In this document: positions 37,458-46,419 of the stretch, piece after piece
Position numbering within the stretch: the first letter of the stretch is position 1
How the letters are laid out: each line of letters starts with the position of its first letter
From: Deltaproteobacteria bacterium
Lineage (GTDB): Bacteria > Myxococcota_A > UBA9160 > UBA6930
Reading direction: 5' to 3'
Assembly: GCA_029261815.1 (NCBI GenBank)
Contig: JAJDAQ010000156.1
Span: 1 to 62,168, forward strand
Length of the DNA: 62,168 nt
Program-made: the position numbers and the translations under genes
The notes under the pieces: model-generated
What the model was told of the DNA's origin: nothing
Seen by the model: the letters and a program-made list of their open reading frames with translations, nothing else
Database searches by the model: none

Positions 37458-38860
37458 CAGAATTGAAAGTAGATGAACGCGCCGCCGGCGTCCGGTGAGA
37501 AGAGCAGGGAGAGATAGAATCCGACGGCGACGACGAGTGCCGTGATGGGTGCCGGCCAGCTTCGGATCACGCGCTCCACATCGACGAAGCGCCGCACCGC
37601 GTGGGCAAGCACGACGACGGCCACGATCGCGAAGAACGATGCCGAAGCCGTGGCATCGAGCCATTCGCCGTCGGTCGGAACCAGCAACCGATGGATGATC
37701 AGGCCGGCATCGCTGAAGGTCTGTGCCCGGAACAGAACCCATCCGATGCACACGAAGAAGAACGTCGTTGCGATCCGGACGGGAATGAGCGCACGGTGCG
37801 CCAGCCACGCGGGCCACGGAATGATTCGATGAATCGCCAGGAGGAGCCCGTGGTACGCGCCCCAGGCGACGAACGTCCAGGCTGCACCGTGCCAGAGTCC
37901 GCCTAACAACATCGTCAAGAAGAGGTTGCGGTGGGTGGCGAATCCGCCGCCGCGGTTGCCACCGAGCGGAATGTAGAGGTAGTCACGCAGCCAGCTCGAC
38001 AAGGAGATGTGCCAGCGACGCCAGAATTCGGAGACGTTCATCGACAGGTAGGGCAGGTTGAAGTTCTCGGGCAACTTCAGGCCGAACGCGTGGGCGATGC
38101 CGATCGCCATGTCGGTGTAGCCGGAGAAGTCGCAGTAGATCTGGATGGCGTAGCCCACGGTCCCGGCCCAGAGGACGGCGGTTCCATACGCACCGGGGTC
38201 GGCGAATATCGGATCGACCATGACGGCAAGGTTGTCTGCGATCACGGCCTTCTTGACGACACCGAGCAGGAACAGCCGGACGCCGAGTTCGAGGCGCCGC
38301 CAATCGAATCGCCGCAGGACCTGGAGCTGGGGGAGAAAGGAGGCCGGGCGGACGATCGGCCCAGCGACCAGGTGCGGGAAGAACATCAAGAAGAGCGCGT
38401 AGTCGACGAGCTTGCGTTCTGCCGGAACCCGCCGCTTATAGACGTCGACGATGTAGCTGATGGTTTCGAACGTGTAGAAGGAAATGCCGAGTGGCAGGAT
38501 GATGTCGAACTCGGGGGGCAGCTCGGCAGCGCCAAGCCAATGGATTCCTGGCCACGCAACGCCCACGAGGAAGTTTGTGTACTTGAAGAAGCCCAGCAGC
38601 CCGAGGCTCACGGACAAGCTGATGACCATCAGCCGTTTGCGTCGCCGCGGCTCTTCCGCCGCGTCCATTCGCAATGCGATCCAGTAGTCGAACAGCGCGG
38701 TGAAGATGATCAGCAGGACGAGCCAGGGGCTCCAGCGCGCGTAGAAGTAGAGGCTCGCGAGCAGCAACACGATCATCCGGTGCTGCTGCCGGCGTAGGCC
38801 CCAATACAGCGCGAACGCGATCGCGAAGAGCTGCAGGAAGTCGGTGCTGTGGAAGAGCAC
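37457..38860 (-). CDS. MBOAT-family O-acyltransferase (AlgI/DltB-like)
   Basis: 467 aa, polytopic, about eleven hydrophobic segments. It moves acetyl groups across the inner membrane for O-acetylation of a secreted polysaccharide. Signatures: MLFHSTDFLQLF at the start, LPLGISFYTFETISYIVDVY, CDFSGYTDMAIGIA, EFWRRWHISLSSWLRDYLYIPLGG, and GGLWHGAAWTF with the catalytic His324. It begins with a GTG preceded by GGGGAG. No alginate or cellulose genes are nearby, so the glycan is unknown. Confidence 0.93.
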   Translation of the reverse strand: MLFHSTDFLQLFAIAFALYWGLRRQQHRMIVLLLASLYFYARWSPWLVLLIIFTALFDYWIALRMDAAEEPRRRKRLMVISLSVSLGLLGFFKYTNFLVGVAWPGIHWLGAAELPPEFDIILPLGISFYTFETISYIVDVYKRRVPAERKLVDYALFLMFFPHLVAGPIVRPASFLPQLQVLRRFDWRRLELGVRLFLLGVVKKAVIADNLAVMVDPIFADPGAYGTAVLWAGTVGYAIQIYCDFSGYTDMAIGIAHAFGLKLPENFNLPYLSMNVSEFWRRWHISLSSWLRDYLYIPLGGNRGGGFATHRNLFLTMLLGGLWHGAAWTFVAWGAYHGLLLAIHRIIPWPAWLAHRALIPVRIATTFFFVCIGWVLFRAQTFSDAGLIIHRLLVPTDGEWLDATASASFFAIVAVVVLAHAVRRFVDVERVIRSWPAPITALVVAVGFYLSLLFSPDAGGAFIYFQF

Positions 38861-38889
38861 GGCTCACTCCCCGCTTGGCGGCGACCACT

Positions 38890-38979
38890 CTACCAACTGA
38901 TGGTGGCGACGGCTCTACGCGCGGGGCGCGTGATGCTCGCGAGCGGATCTTCGACGTCGTAGACGAATTCGGCGGACAT
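38890..38979 (-). CDS. Small ORF (29 aa) with strong ribosome binding site
   Basis: An ATG at 38979 with GGAGGT four bases upstream opens a 29-residue frame, starting MSAEFVYDVEDPLAS and ending in AVATISW. It lies between the sensor kinase and the MBOAT gene on the same strand. No membrane segment or family is recognised. The ribosome site is among the best in the window, which supports real translation. It could be a short regulatory or leader peptide for the O-acetylation genes, or a precursor-like peptide. Confidence 0.45.
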   Translation of the reverse strand: MSAEFVYDVEDPLASITRPARRAVATISW

Positions 38980-39028
38980 GGGACCTCCGGCGCCCCAGCG
39001 TAGCGGCCGACTGCCGTGATGCCTGTGG

Positions 39029-40786
39029 CTAGTTGGCGGCCGCGGCAGGTTCGGCGTCGCCGGACGGGAGCCAGAGGCTGACCTGCGTACCCTCGCCGAC
39101 ATCGGACTCAACCTCGATGCGGCCGTCATGCTCTTCGATGATCCCGAATGCGATGGCAAGACCCAGGCCGGTCCCGACACCGACGGGTTTCGTCGTGAAG
39201 AATGGATCGAAGATGCGTTCCAGGTACTGCGGGGGAATGCCGCAGCCGGAATCGCGAATGCGGATCGTGACGCCCCCGGCGTCTGTTTCGGCGGACACCT
39301 GGATCGTTCCGGTGTCCTCGATCGCGTGTCCGGCGTTGACCAGGAGGTTGACCAGGACCTGCAACAGGCGTTGCCCATTTCCGGGCACGAACGGAATTTC
39401 GGGCACGTCGACGGCAACCGAGATCTGTTTTCGGATCTGGAGCCGCGCCACGCGAACGCTCTTCGCGATGACGTCGGAGAGGTCCGTCGGTCCGGTTGCT
39501 GAATTGCTCGTATGGGAGAACTCGCGAACGTCGCGCACGATCGCGGCGGCGCGGTCGATCCCTTCGAGGGACTCGTCGATGATGTTCTCGCAGTCCGCGG
39601 CGAGTTCCTCGAGTTGGTTCCAGTGGGGAAGCGTGCGGAGTTCCTTCTCGACCTGCTCGGTGTTGTCGCGCAGCACCGCAAGATTCGACCGGACGTAGGC
39701 AATTGGATTGTTGAGCTCGTGGGCGATCCCGGCGGCAAGTTCGCCGACGGCGGCCATCCGCCCGGAGACGAGCAGTCGCTTGCGGAGCGCCGCGACTTCG
39801 CGTTGGTCACGAACGATCACCAGGATGCTGGTCGTGGCGCCCAGGGTTTCGCGGAGCGACACCGAGACCGCGGCATCGACCGGGTGGCCGTCGGCGTTGG
39901 TCAGGACGCACTCGATGTCCTGGAGCGGTGTGGGGTCCGCGAAGAGTTCTGCCGGGAGATGGCGCCCGATGTGGCGGCCAATCAGGGACTCGGGTGCGAC
40001 CCCGACGAGGCTGGCGAAGCGGTTGTTGGCACTTCGGATGAGGCCGTCCACGGAGAGGCTCACCACCCCGTCCGGAAGTGCCCGGAGGACCTCGGCGGTG
40101 ACGCCCTGCGGGAGGAGGAGGAATTCGCCCCGGTTGTAGGTCGCGTAGGTGTGCAGGATTCCGATCAGGGCGATCGACGAAGAGCCAAGGCGCGGGATGT
40201 CGTGGAAGTCGAGGGTGGGCAGGGCCACATCGGTCGCGGAGACCACGAAGAGCGGGATGATCGTCGAGAGCGTGATGACCGGGGCAATCGTCGCTTCCTG
40301 CGCCCGCGGGACGCGTTTGCGGAAGTTGGAGAAGCCCGCGCCGATGCAGCTCACGACGAGCGCGTACTGGACCAACAGGAGTGGGCCGGTGTTGGGCGAC
40401 CAGCCCCACCACGTGCGCGTCATATGCGTGATCAGCCACGGCGTGGTGACGGCCGCGCCAATGAGTACGGCTCCGGCGACATGGATCCACAGCAGTTGCC
40501 GGCGGAGCCGCGGTGTATCCATATCGCAGGCAATGGCCAGCGAGTGGAGCGCGATCGGGCCGAGGGGGACCGTGGCCAACGTTGAGGCGCGCGCCCAGAA
40601 CAGTGCGCTTGCCGGATCGTTTGCAGAGTTCCAGAGAACCTCGAACGCGGCCCACGCGCACCCGATGCCGCTGAGCCCCGCGATCGGCCAGATCTGCTGA
40701 TTGTCCGGTTCGCGGGCCCAGGTTCGACTGGCGACGCCGGCTGAAACGATACATGCGACAAGGGGAACAACGGGATACAGGTCCAC
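39029..40786 (-). CDS. Membrane sensor histidine kinase with 7TM-like input and PAS domain
   Basis: 585 aa from a GTG. The first 225 residues carry about seven hydrophobic helices (e.g. LVACIVSAGVASRTW, LIGAAVTTPWLITHM, LLVQYALVVSCIGAG) like the His-kinase 7TM input module. A PAS domain follows (ALPDGVVSLSVDGLIRSANN). The H-box GIAHELNNPIAYV gives His356 as phosphoacceptor; HELNNP is the NtrB-like type. The ATP-binding boxes are VNLLVNAGHAI (N), DSGCGIPPQ (G1), FDPFFTTKPVGVGTGLGLAI (F/G2). No response regulator is adjacent, so it is an orphan. Confidence 0.88.
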   Translation of the reverse strand: MDLYPVVPLVACIVSAGVASRTWAREPDNQQIWPIAGLSGIGCAWAAFEVLWNSANDPASALFWARASTLATVPLGPIALHSLAIACDMDTPRLRRQLLWIHVAGAVLIGAAVTTPWLITHMTRTWWGWSPNTGPLLLVQYALVVSCIGAGFSNFRKRVPRAQEATIAPVITLSTIIPLFVVSATDVALPTLDFHDIPRLGSSSIALIGILHTYATYNRGEFLLLPQGVTAEVLRALPDGVVSLSVDGLIRSANNRFASLVGVAPESLIGRHIGRHLPAELFADPTPLQDIECVLTNADGHPVDAAVSVSLRETLGATTSILVIVRDQREVAALRKRLLVSGRMAAVGELAAGIAHELNNPIAYVRSNLAVLRDNTEQVEKELRTLPHWNQLEELAADCENIIDESLEGIDRAAAIVRDVREFSHTSNSATGPTDLSDVIAKSVRVARLQIRKQISVAVDVPEIPFVPGNGQRLLQVLVNLLVNAGHAIEDTGTIQVSAETDAGGVTIRIRDSGCGIPPQYLERIFDPFFTTKPVGVGTGLGLAIAFGIIEEHDGRIEVESDVGEGTQVSLWLPSGDAEPAAAAN

Positions 40787-40819
40787 GCCCGGGCGTATCG
40801 GACCGACCGGATCCTGACT

Positions 40820-41554
40820 TCAGCCCGATCCCCGGATCAGGAGCGCGGCACCAAGAACGCCGAGGCCGGCCCAGGCGATTTTTCGGAATCGTTCCGCCGG
40901 GACGTGCTTTGCAAGCCATGCTCCCCCGGCCTGGCCCAGGATCACGGCTGGGATTCCCCACAATGCGTTCTCCCAGACCGCGGCATCCATCAGGCCCTGC
41001 GACGCAGCGACCGGCGCTCGCACCAGGCTGATGGAGAGGAAGAGCGCTTGTAGCGTTCCACGGAGTGCATCGGGCCCTTCGGGCCGTCGGTAGAGGTGGG
41101 CGATGATCGGCGGGCCGCCCGTGTTGAAAGCGCCACCGAGGGTGCCGCCAATCACGCCGACACCGAGATCGAGCCACAGCGGGGGTTCGCCGCTGGCCAA
41201 CCGCACGGCGGCGAGGTTCCAAGCTGCAAGACCCATGACCACCACGCCGAGAGATCGAAGGAGCAGGTCGGCATCGAAGGTACCCAGCGCGAAGACGCCG
41301 ATGCCGACACCCGCAACGATCCCGGGAATGATGCGGCCGGCCACGCTCCACAGGACGGCCGTCCGTAGTCGCCAGAGCATCCCGGCCGAGACCAGCAAGC
41401 CCGTCAGGTTGACGACCCCACTGGCGTGGATGATGTCGAAGCCGAAAGCGAGTGCCGTCATTGCCACGATGCCGAAGCCGAAGCCCAGCACACCCTGGAT
41501 GGCGGCGGCCGCACAGAGGACACCGAGACTGAAGGCGAGAGTGACCGGATCCAC
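40820..41554 (-). CDS. TauE/SafE (TSUP) family membrane transporter
   Basis: 244 aa with seven or eight hydrophobic helices. The family features are the N-terminal AAAIQGVLGFGFGIVAMTAL and the repeat-like GGTLGGAFNTGGPPIIAHLYR, with the conserved NTGGPP. Members move sulfite, sulfolactate, organosulfur compounds or other anions. It begins with a GTG; TAATCC lies 6 nt upstream, near the -10-like pattern seen elsewhere. The histidine kinase lies 33 nt downstream, so the two may be co-transcribed. Confidence 0.85.
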   Translation of the reverse strand: MDPVTLAFSLGVLCAAAAIQGVLGFGFGIVAMTALAFGFDIIHASGVVNLTGLLVSAGMLWRLRTAVLWSVAGRIIPGIVAGVGIGVFALGTFDADLLLRSLGVVVMGLAAWNLAAVRLASGEPPLWLDLGVGVIGGTLGGAFNTGGPPIIAHLYRRPEGPDALRGTLQALFLSISLVRAPVAASQGLMDAAVWENALWGIPAVILGQAGGAWLAKHVPAERFRKIAWAGLGVLGAALLIRGSG

Positions 41555-41681
41555 CCCAGGGGATTAGCGGCCCACGCTTCAGTCCGCCCCAAACGCAGGC
41601 TCGCGAGTCCGCTCAGACGGGCCTTGTATCAGCCGCCACGAGCGCGGACACTGGACGTTCCCCGCCCCAGAGGTTCCCCCC

Positions 41682-44525
41682 TTGTCTCCGTCGAAGCAGG
41701 AATACATCGAGGTCCGCGGAGCCGCGGAACACAACCTGAAGCGCATCGATGCGCGGATCCCCAAGCACAAGCTCGTGGTCTTTACCGGCCCGTCGGGATC
41801 CGGGAAGTCGAGTCTCGCGTTCGACACGATCTATGCCGAAGGCCAGCGACGTTATGTCGAGTCCTTGTCGGCCTACGCCCGGCAGTTCCTGGGCCAGATG
41901 GAGAAGCCCCGGTACGACCATATCCGCGGGCTCTCTCCGACGATCTCCATCGAGCAGAAGGCAGCAAGCAACAATCCGCGCTCGACGGTCGGAACCATCA
42001 CCGAGATCTACGACTACCTACGCGTGCTGTGGGCCCGCATCGGAACGCAGAAGTGTCATCAGTGCGGCCGAGATGTCGAACGGTTGAGTGCGGGCGAAGT
42101 CGTCGACCGTTTGATGGGCGTGAAGGCCGGCACGAAATTCCTGCTGCTCGCGCGCATCGTCGACAATCGCAAAGGCGAGTACAAGGACCTCCTGCAGGAA
42201 GCCATCAAGGAAGGCTTCACCCGCTTCCGCATCGACGACGTGGTCGTGACCGGCGACGAGCTGCCGACTTTGGACAAGAAGAAGAAGCACACGATCGACA
42301 TCGTCGTCGATCGTCTCGCAGTTCCGAAAGACGGAGATCGGAAGTTCTCGAATCGTCTCGCCGACAGCGTCGAAACGGCGCTGAAGAAAGGAAATGGGCT
42401 GCTGCTCGTGTCCATCGTCGGCGGCGAGGAACGGCTCTACTCCGAGCACCTGCATTGCCATCACTGCGACATCGGATTTCCTGAGTTGTCGCCGCAGTCG
42501 TTCTCGTTCAACTCCCCGCTTGGGATGTGCCCCGACTGCAACGGCCTCGGGACCAAGCCGGAGATGGATCCGGCGCTGGTGATTCCCGACGCGAGCCTCT
42601 CGATCCGCGACGGTGCGATCGAGCCGTGGGCGAAGGTGATCGACCGGGAGGACAGTTGGACCGGTTCGCTGATCCACAACCTCGCGAAGCAGTACAAGAT
42701 CGACCTCGACAAGCCCTGGAACAAGCTCTCGAAGAAGCACCGCGACATCGTGCTGTTCGGGACGGGCGGGAAGCGCATCGCGACCGAGGTGCAGTTCTCC
42801 ACCGGAAAGTTCGAGTTTCAGCGGAAGTTCGAGGGCATCCTCAATGCCATGTACCGCCGCTTCCGGCAGACCAAGTCGGAGGGAATGCGGAAGTACTACA
42901 TGCGGTATTTGTCGGAGTCTGACTGCTCGACGTGCGACGGCGAGCGCCTGCGCGCCGAATCGCGGGCCGTCTTCGTGGGCGGAGAGACGCTACCCGCACT
43001 CGGCTCCGCAACGATCAAGGACGCGCGCGCATTCGCGAAGAACCTCACCCTCGATCGCGCGGAACGGCAGATCGCGGCCGAGGTGCTGAAGGAAGTCGAC
43101 GGTCGCCTCGGCTTCCTGATGGACGTAGGGCTCGGCTATCTGACACTCGACCGGCCAGGGCCGTCGCTGTCGGGTGGCGAGAGTCAGCGAATCCGGCTCG
43201 CGAGCCAGATCGGCAGCGAACTCACCGGGGTGCTCTACATCCTGGACGAGCCTTCGATCGGCCTGCACCAACGCGACAATGATCGGTTGCTCGCCACGCT
43301 GAAGCGGCTTCGGGACATCGGCAACACGGTGGTCGTCGTCGAACACGATCAGGAGACCATCGAATCCGCCGACTACGTGCTCGACTTCGGTCCGGGCGCC
43401 GGGGTCACGGGCGGCGAGATCACTTTCGCGGGAACGCCGGCGCAGCTCGCGCGTTCGAACAAGTCCGTGACCGGCCGCTACCTCTCGGGCAAGGAGTCCA
43501 TCGAGACGCCGATGCGCCGACGCAAGGGGTCGGGGAAGAAGCTGCGCATCGAAGGTGCGCGCGAAAACAACCTGAAGAACGTGAGTGTCGATCTTCCGCT
43601 GGAGACGTTGACCGCGGTCACAGGGGTCTCGGGCGCGGGCAAGAGCACTCTTATCAACGGCGTCTTGTTCCCGGCGTTGAAGCGGATCTTCTACGACAGC
43701 CCGGACGCGATCGGAGCCCACAAGGCGATCAAGGGGATCGACCATATCGACAAGGTGATCGACATCGATCAGCGGCCGATTGGTCGAACGCCGCGTTCCA
43801 ATCCGGCCACGTACACCAAGGTCTTCGACGAGATTCGGAAGGTCTTCGCGCAAACGCCGGAAGCGCGCGCATTCGGATACCAACCCGGCCGCTTCTCTTT
43901 CAACGTCAAGGGAGGAAGATGTGAAGCCTGCGAGGGTGACGGCGTGCGCCGCATCGAGATGCACTTCCTTGCCGACGTCTTCGTGCCATGCGAGATCTGT
44001 TCGGGAAAGCGCTTCAACGACGCGACACTGCGCGTGCGGTTCAAGGGCTACAACATCGCCGAGGTCCTGGAACTCTCCGTTGCGGAAGCGCTCGAAGTCT
44101 TCGGGAACCAACCGAAGGTCGTCGCCGGTATCCGCACGTTGGCCGAAGTTGGCCTCGGCTATGTGAAGCTCGGTCAGCCCTCGCCCACATTGTCCGGAGG
44201 CGAGGCGCAGCGGATCAAGCTGGCGCGCGAACTCTCGAAGCGCGCCACCGGCCGCACCCTCTACATCCTCGACGAGCCGACGACGGGTCTTCACTTCGAC
44301 GACTTGAAGAAGCTCCTGGTCGTGCTCGACCGCCTGGTGGAGCAGGGCAACACGGTCCTCGTCATCGAGCACAATCTCGACGTGATTCGCAGCGCTGACT
44401 ACGTGATCGACCTGGGTCCGGAAGGGGGCGACGCCGGCGGAAAGATCGTTGCGACGGGAACACCCGAGGAAGTCTCCAAGTGCAAGGAGAGCTTCACGGG
44501 CAAGTACCTGCGGCGGGTCCTCTGA
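41682..44525 (+). CDS. uvrA: Excinuclease ABC subunit A
   Basis: 947 aa, full length. UvrA finds bulky DNA lesions with UvrB in nucleotide excision repair. Two ABC modules are seen: GPSGSGKSS near residue 36 with signature SLSGGESQRIRLASQ, and GVSGAGKST with LSGGEAQRIKLARE. Zinc-type Cys clusters are CHQCGRDVE, CHHCDIGF with CPDCNGLG, and CEACEGDGV with CEICSGKRF. It starts at TTG 41682 with AGAGG upstream. I see no recognisable LexA box in the 127-nt region shared with the TauE gene. Confidence 0.97.
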   Translation: MSPSKQEYIEVRGAAEHNLKRIDARIPKHKLVVFTGPSGSGKSSLAFDTIYAEGQRRYVESLSAYARQFLGQMEKPRYDHIRGLSPTISIEQKAASNNPRSTVGTITEIYDYLRVLWARIGTQKCHQCGRDVERLSAGEVVDRLMGVKAGTKFLLLARIVDNRKGEYKDLLQEAIKEGFTRFRIDDVVVTGDELPTLDKKKKHTIDIVVDRLAVPKDGDRKFSNRLADSVETALKKGNGLLLVSIVGGEERLYSEHLHCHHCDIGFPELSPQSFSFNSPLGMCPDCNGLGTKPEMDPALVIPDASLSIRDGAIEPWAKVIDREDSWTGSLIHNLAKQYKIDLDKPWNKLSKKHRDIVLFGTGGKRIATEVQFSTGKFEFQRKFEGILNAMYRRFRQTKSEGMRKYYMRYLSESDCSTCDGERLRAESRAVFVGGETLPALGSATIKDARAFAKNLTLDRAERQIAAEVLKEVDGRLGFLMDVGLGYLTLDRPGPSLSGGESQRIRLASQIGSELTGVLYILDEPSIGLHQRDNDRLLATLKRLRDIGNTVVVVEHDQETIESADYVLDFGPGAGVTGGEITFAGTPAQLARSNKSVTGRYLSGKESIETPMRRRKGSGKKLRIEGARENNLKNVSVDLPLETLTAVTGVSGAGKSTLINGVLFPALKRIFYDSPDAIGAHKAIKGIDHIDKVIDIDQRPIGRTPRSNPATYTKVFDEIRKVFAQTPEARAFGYQPGRFSFNVKGGRCEACEGDGVRRIEMHFLADVFVPCEICSGKRFNDATLRVRFKGYNIAEVLELSVAEALEVFGNQPKVVAGIRTLAEVGLGYVKLGQPSPTLSGGEAQRIKLARELSKRATGRTLYILDEPTTGLHFDDLKKLLVVLDRLVEQGNTVLVIEHNLDVIRSADYVIDLGPEGGDAGGKIVATGTPEEVSKCKESFTGKYLRRVL

Positions 44526-45133
44526 GCGCTGAGCGTCCGTGGCGGCGGACAGACGGCCAGCGGTTCCGCGAGCTTCCGTTCGAACTGCACGCGGTCCTTG
44601 CCGGAATCCCCCTGCATGACAGCTGGGAACTCGACCTCCCGGGTGCGGGCGCTAAGTACACCATCGCTGACACGCGCGCCTTGCTGTCGGCCGAGGCGCT
44701 TCGTGAGGTGAGTCCGGTGGTGCGTTTCCTCTTTGGGCTGCGCGCCGCGATGGGTCGCTGGTTCAAGTGGGACGCCAAAGCCGAGACGCCGCGTGAGTCC
44801 AAGCCTGAGCGACACTTCGTGTCGCCCGAAATCCTGGCGCAATCGCGGGCGGAACCGGGGACGTCCGATGGTCCCTTCGTGCTCTTGTACGCCCTCGACG
44901 AGGAGACCGTCAGCGAGATCCGAAACGCCACCGTGCACGCGTTCTCGGCGCTGGCACTGGAGCGCACCGATTTCGGGACCCGGGTGCATTGGGGTATCTA
45001 CGTCGAACCGGTGGGAGGGCTCACCACGTTCTATATGGCGTTGATCGCCCCGTTCCGACGCTACCTGGTGTACCCGGCCATTCTCCAGTTTGCGTACGAC
45101 CGTTGGATGGCTCGTGCAGGAGCGGACCAATGA
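44480..45133 (+). CDS. DUF2867-family protein
   Basis: About 217 aa from a GTG at 44480 that overlaps uvrA by 46 nt. The likely core begins near RPWRRTDGQRFRELPF, and a CTG at 44522 overlapping the uvrA stop is a possible alternative start, so the true N-terminus is uncertain. The C-terminus (VHWGIYVEPVGGLTTFYMALIAPFRRYLVYPAIL, in two adjoining parts) fits DUF2867, in which a Trp/Tyr-rich beta barrel ends in PFRR..VYP. Function unknown. The stop overlaps the next start (ATGA). Confidence 0.7.
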   Translation: MQGELHGQVPAAGPLSAERPWRRTDGQRFRELPFELHAVLAGIPLHDSWELDLPGAGAKYTIADTRALLSAEALREVSPVVRFLFGLRAAMGRWFKWDAKAETPRESKPERHFVSPEILAQSRAEPGTSDGPFVLLYALDEETVSEIRNATVHAFSALALERTDFGTRVHWGIYVEPVGGLTTFYMALIAPFRRYLVYPAILQFAYDRWMARAGADQ

Positions 45134-45897
45134 CAGATGACTTCAGTCAGTTCTACACCGGCTTCGTGGCCGAACACTACGACCGATTTATCCCCGAAGA
45201 CGAGGCGACGTCGACACGGTTCTTTCGACGGTTCGTGATGGAGGGGCGGGGGCCAGCCCTCGAACTCGCGTGCGGTACGGGTCGCCCGATGCTCGACTTC
45301 ATCGCCGATGGATTCGACGTCGACGGTCTCGACGCATCCGCCGACATGCTCGCGCAGTGTCGCCGCAAGGCATCGGCGCGGGGACTCGAGGTGGCGCTTC
45401 ATCAGGCGCCGATGCAGGCGTTCTCCATCGGCAAGCGATATCAGACCCTCTACGTGGTCAGCGGCAGCTTCAACCTGCTGCAGGGCGATGTCGATGTCGG
45501 CAAGGCGCTTGCGTGTGCGCACGGGCACCTGAACGAAGGGGGCCGGATCGCGGTGGAACTCGAACTGCCTCGCGATCCCGGGCCGAAAGCGAGAGAGCGC
45601 TGGTATCCGTTCCGCGAAGCACAGGACGGCGATGTGACGGTTCGTTGCAGCAGTCGCGTCGAGGACGTCGATCCGGTGGCACAGCAGTTCATCTCCGCGC
45701 TTCGCTACGAGGCCTTCCGGGGTGCGGATCGGATCCACGAGGAGATCCGAAGGTTCACGCTCCAGTGGCACACCCAGGATCAGTTTCGATCTCGCCTGGA
45801 GACTGCCGGGTTCGAGTCCATCTCATTCGTCAACGACGACGGGAACCCCGCAGCGCCCGATTCCAGTACCTTCATCGCCCACGCGACCCGGCGTTAG
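45130..45897 (+). CDS. SAM-dependent class I methyltransferase
   Basis: 255 aa. The SAM motif is ALELACGTGRPMLDF (motif I), then VDGLDASADMLAQC (motif II acidic Asp) and LYVVSGSFNLLQ (motif IV region). The C-terminal sheet includes IHEEIRRFTLQWHTQDQFRSRLETAGF, common in small-molecule methyltransferases. Substrate unknown. It is coupled to the DUF2867 gene by a 4-nt overlap and followed 25 nt later by the Ddn-like gene. Confidence 0.85.
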   Translation: MTDDFSQFYTGFVAEHYDRFIPEDEATSTRFFRRFVMEGRGPALELACGTGRPMLDFIADGFDVDGLDASADMLAQCRRKASARGLEVALHQAPMQAFSIGKRYQTLYVVSGSFNLLQGDVDVGKALACAHGHLNEGGRIAVELELPRDPGPKARERWYPFREAQDGDVTVRCSSRVEDVDPVAQQFISALRYEAFRGADRIHEEIRRFTLQWHTQDQFRSRLETAGFESISFVNDDGNPAAPDSSTFIAHATRR

Positions 45898-45922
45898 TTC
45901 GCCGGGCACCGAAAGGACTCCG

Positions 45923-46384
45923 ATGACTGAACCGATTCCCGCCTCCCTCCCCGACTGGATTCGAGACCACCTGAAGCGGTACATCGAGTCCGATGGGGAA
46001 GACGGTCACCTCTGGGATGCCTCGCTCGGCGGCGGGTCCGGGATGGTTCCCACGCTGATCCTGACGACGGTGGGTCGCAAGTCCGGCAACCCGCTTCCCT
46101 TGCCGTTGATCTACGGCGAGGTCGAGGCTGGGCACGCGGTCATCGCGTCGAAGGGCGGCGCGCCTGCTCACCCCGCCTGGTACCTCAACCTTGCGGCGAA
46201 CCCCGACGTCAAGGTCCAGCTCAAGGCCGACAAGTTTCGTGCCTTTGCGCGCGTCGCCGAGGGAGCCGAACGCGCCAGGATCTGGAAGCAGATGGCGGCC
46301 ATCTACCCGCCGTATGACGATTACCAGGTGCGTGCGGGCGAGCGCGAGATTCCGGTCGTTGTACTCGAACGCTCCGGCGACTAG
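45923..46384 (+). CDS. Deazaflavin-dependent nitroreductase (Ddn/FQR)-family protein
   Basis: 153 aa. A split beta-barrel protein of the F420H2-dependent Ddn family, which reduces quinones or nitro compounds with coenzyme F420 in mycobacteria. Signatures are ILTTVGRKSGNPLPLPLIYG and AVIASKGGAPAHPAWYLNLAANPDV, then RIWKQMAAIYPPYDDYQ, all characteristic. The ATG has AAAGGA six bases upstream. Whether this organism makes F420 cannot be told from the window; FMN or heme use by relatives is possible. Confidence 0.88.
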   Translation: MTEPIPASLPDWIRDHLKRYIESDGEDGHLWDASLGGGSGMVPTLILTTVGRKSGNPLPLPLIYGEVEAGHAVIASKGGAPAHPAWYLNLAANPDVKVQLKADKFRAFARVAEGAERARIWKQMAAIYPPYDDYQVRAGEREIPVVVLERSGD

Positions 46385-46407
46385 CGCCTGAGGCGCGACT
46401 GATCAGG

Positions 46408-46413
46408 TACCGT
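46408..46413 (+). promoter_or_regulatory. TAnnnT (-10-like) 6 nt before mazG
   Basis: TACCGT ends exactly 6 nt before the GTG at 46420. No -35 box and only a weak AGG are visible. Confidence 0.35.
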
Positions 46414-46419
46414 CCGTCC

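Noticed and set aside
41555..41681. LexA/SOS box before uvrA
   Set aside because: No CTG-N10-CAG-like or other known LexA palindrome was found in the region.
42990..44372. Minus-strand 460-codon open frame opposite uvrA
   Set aside because: UvrA motifs are intact on the plus strand; this frame is compositional only.
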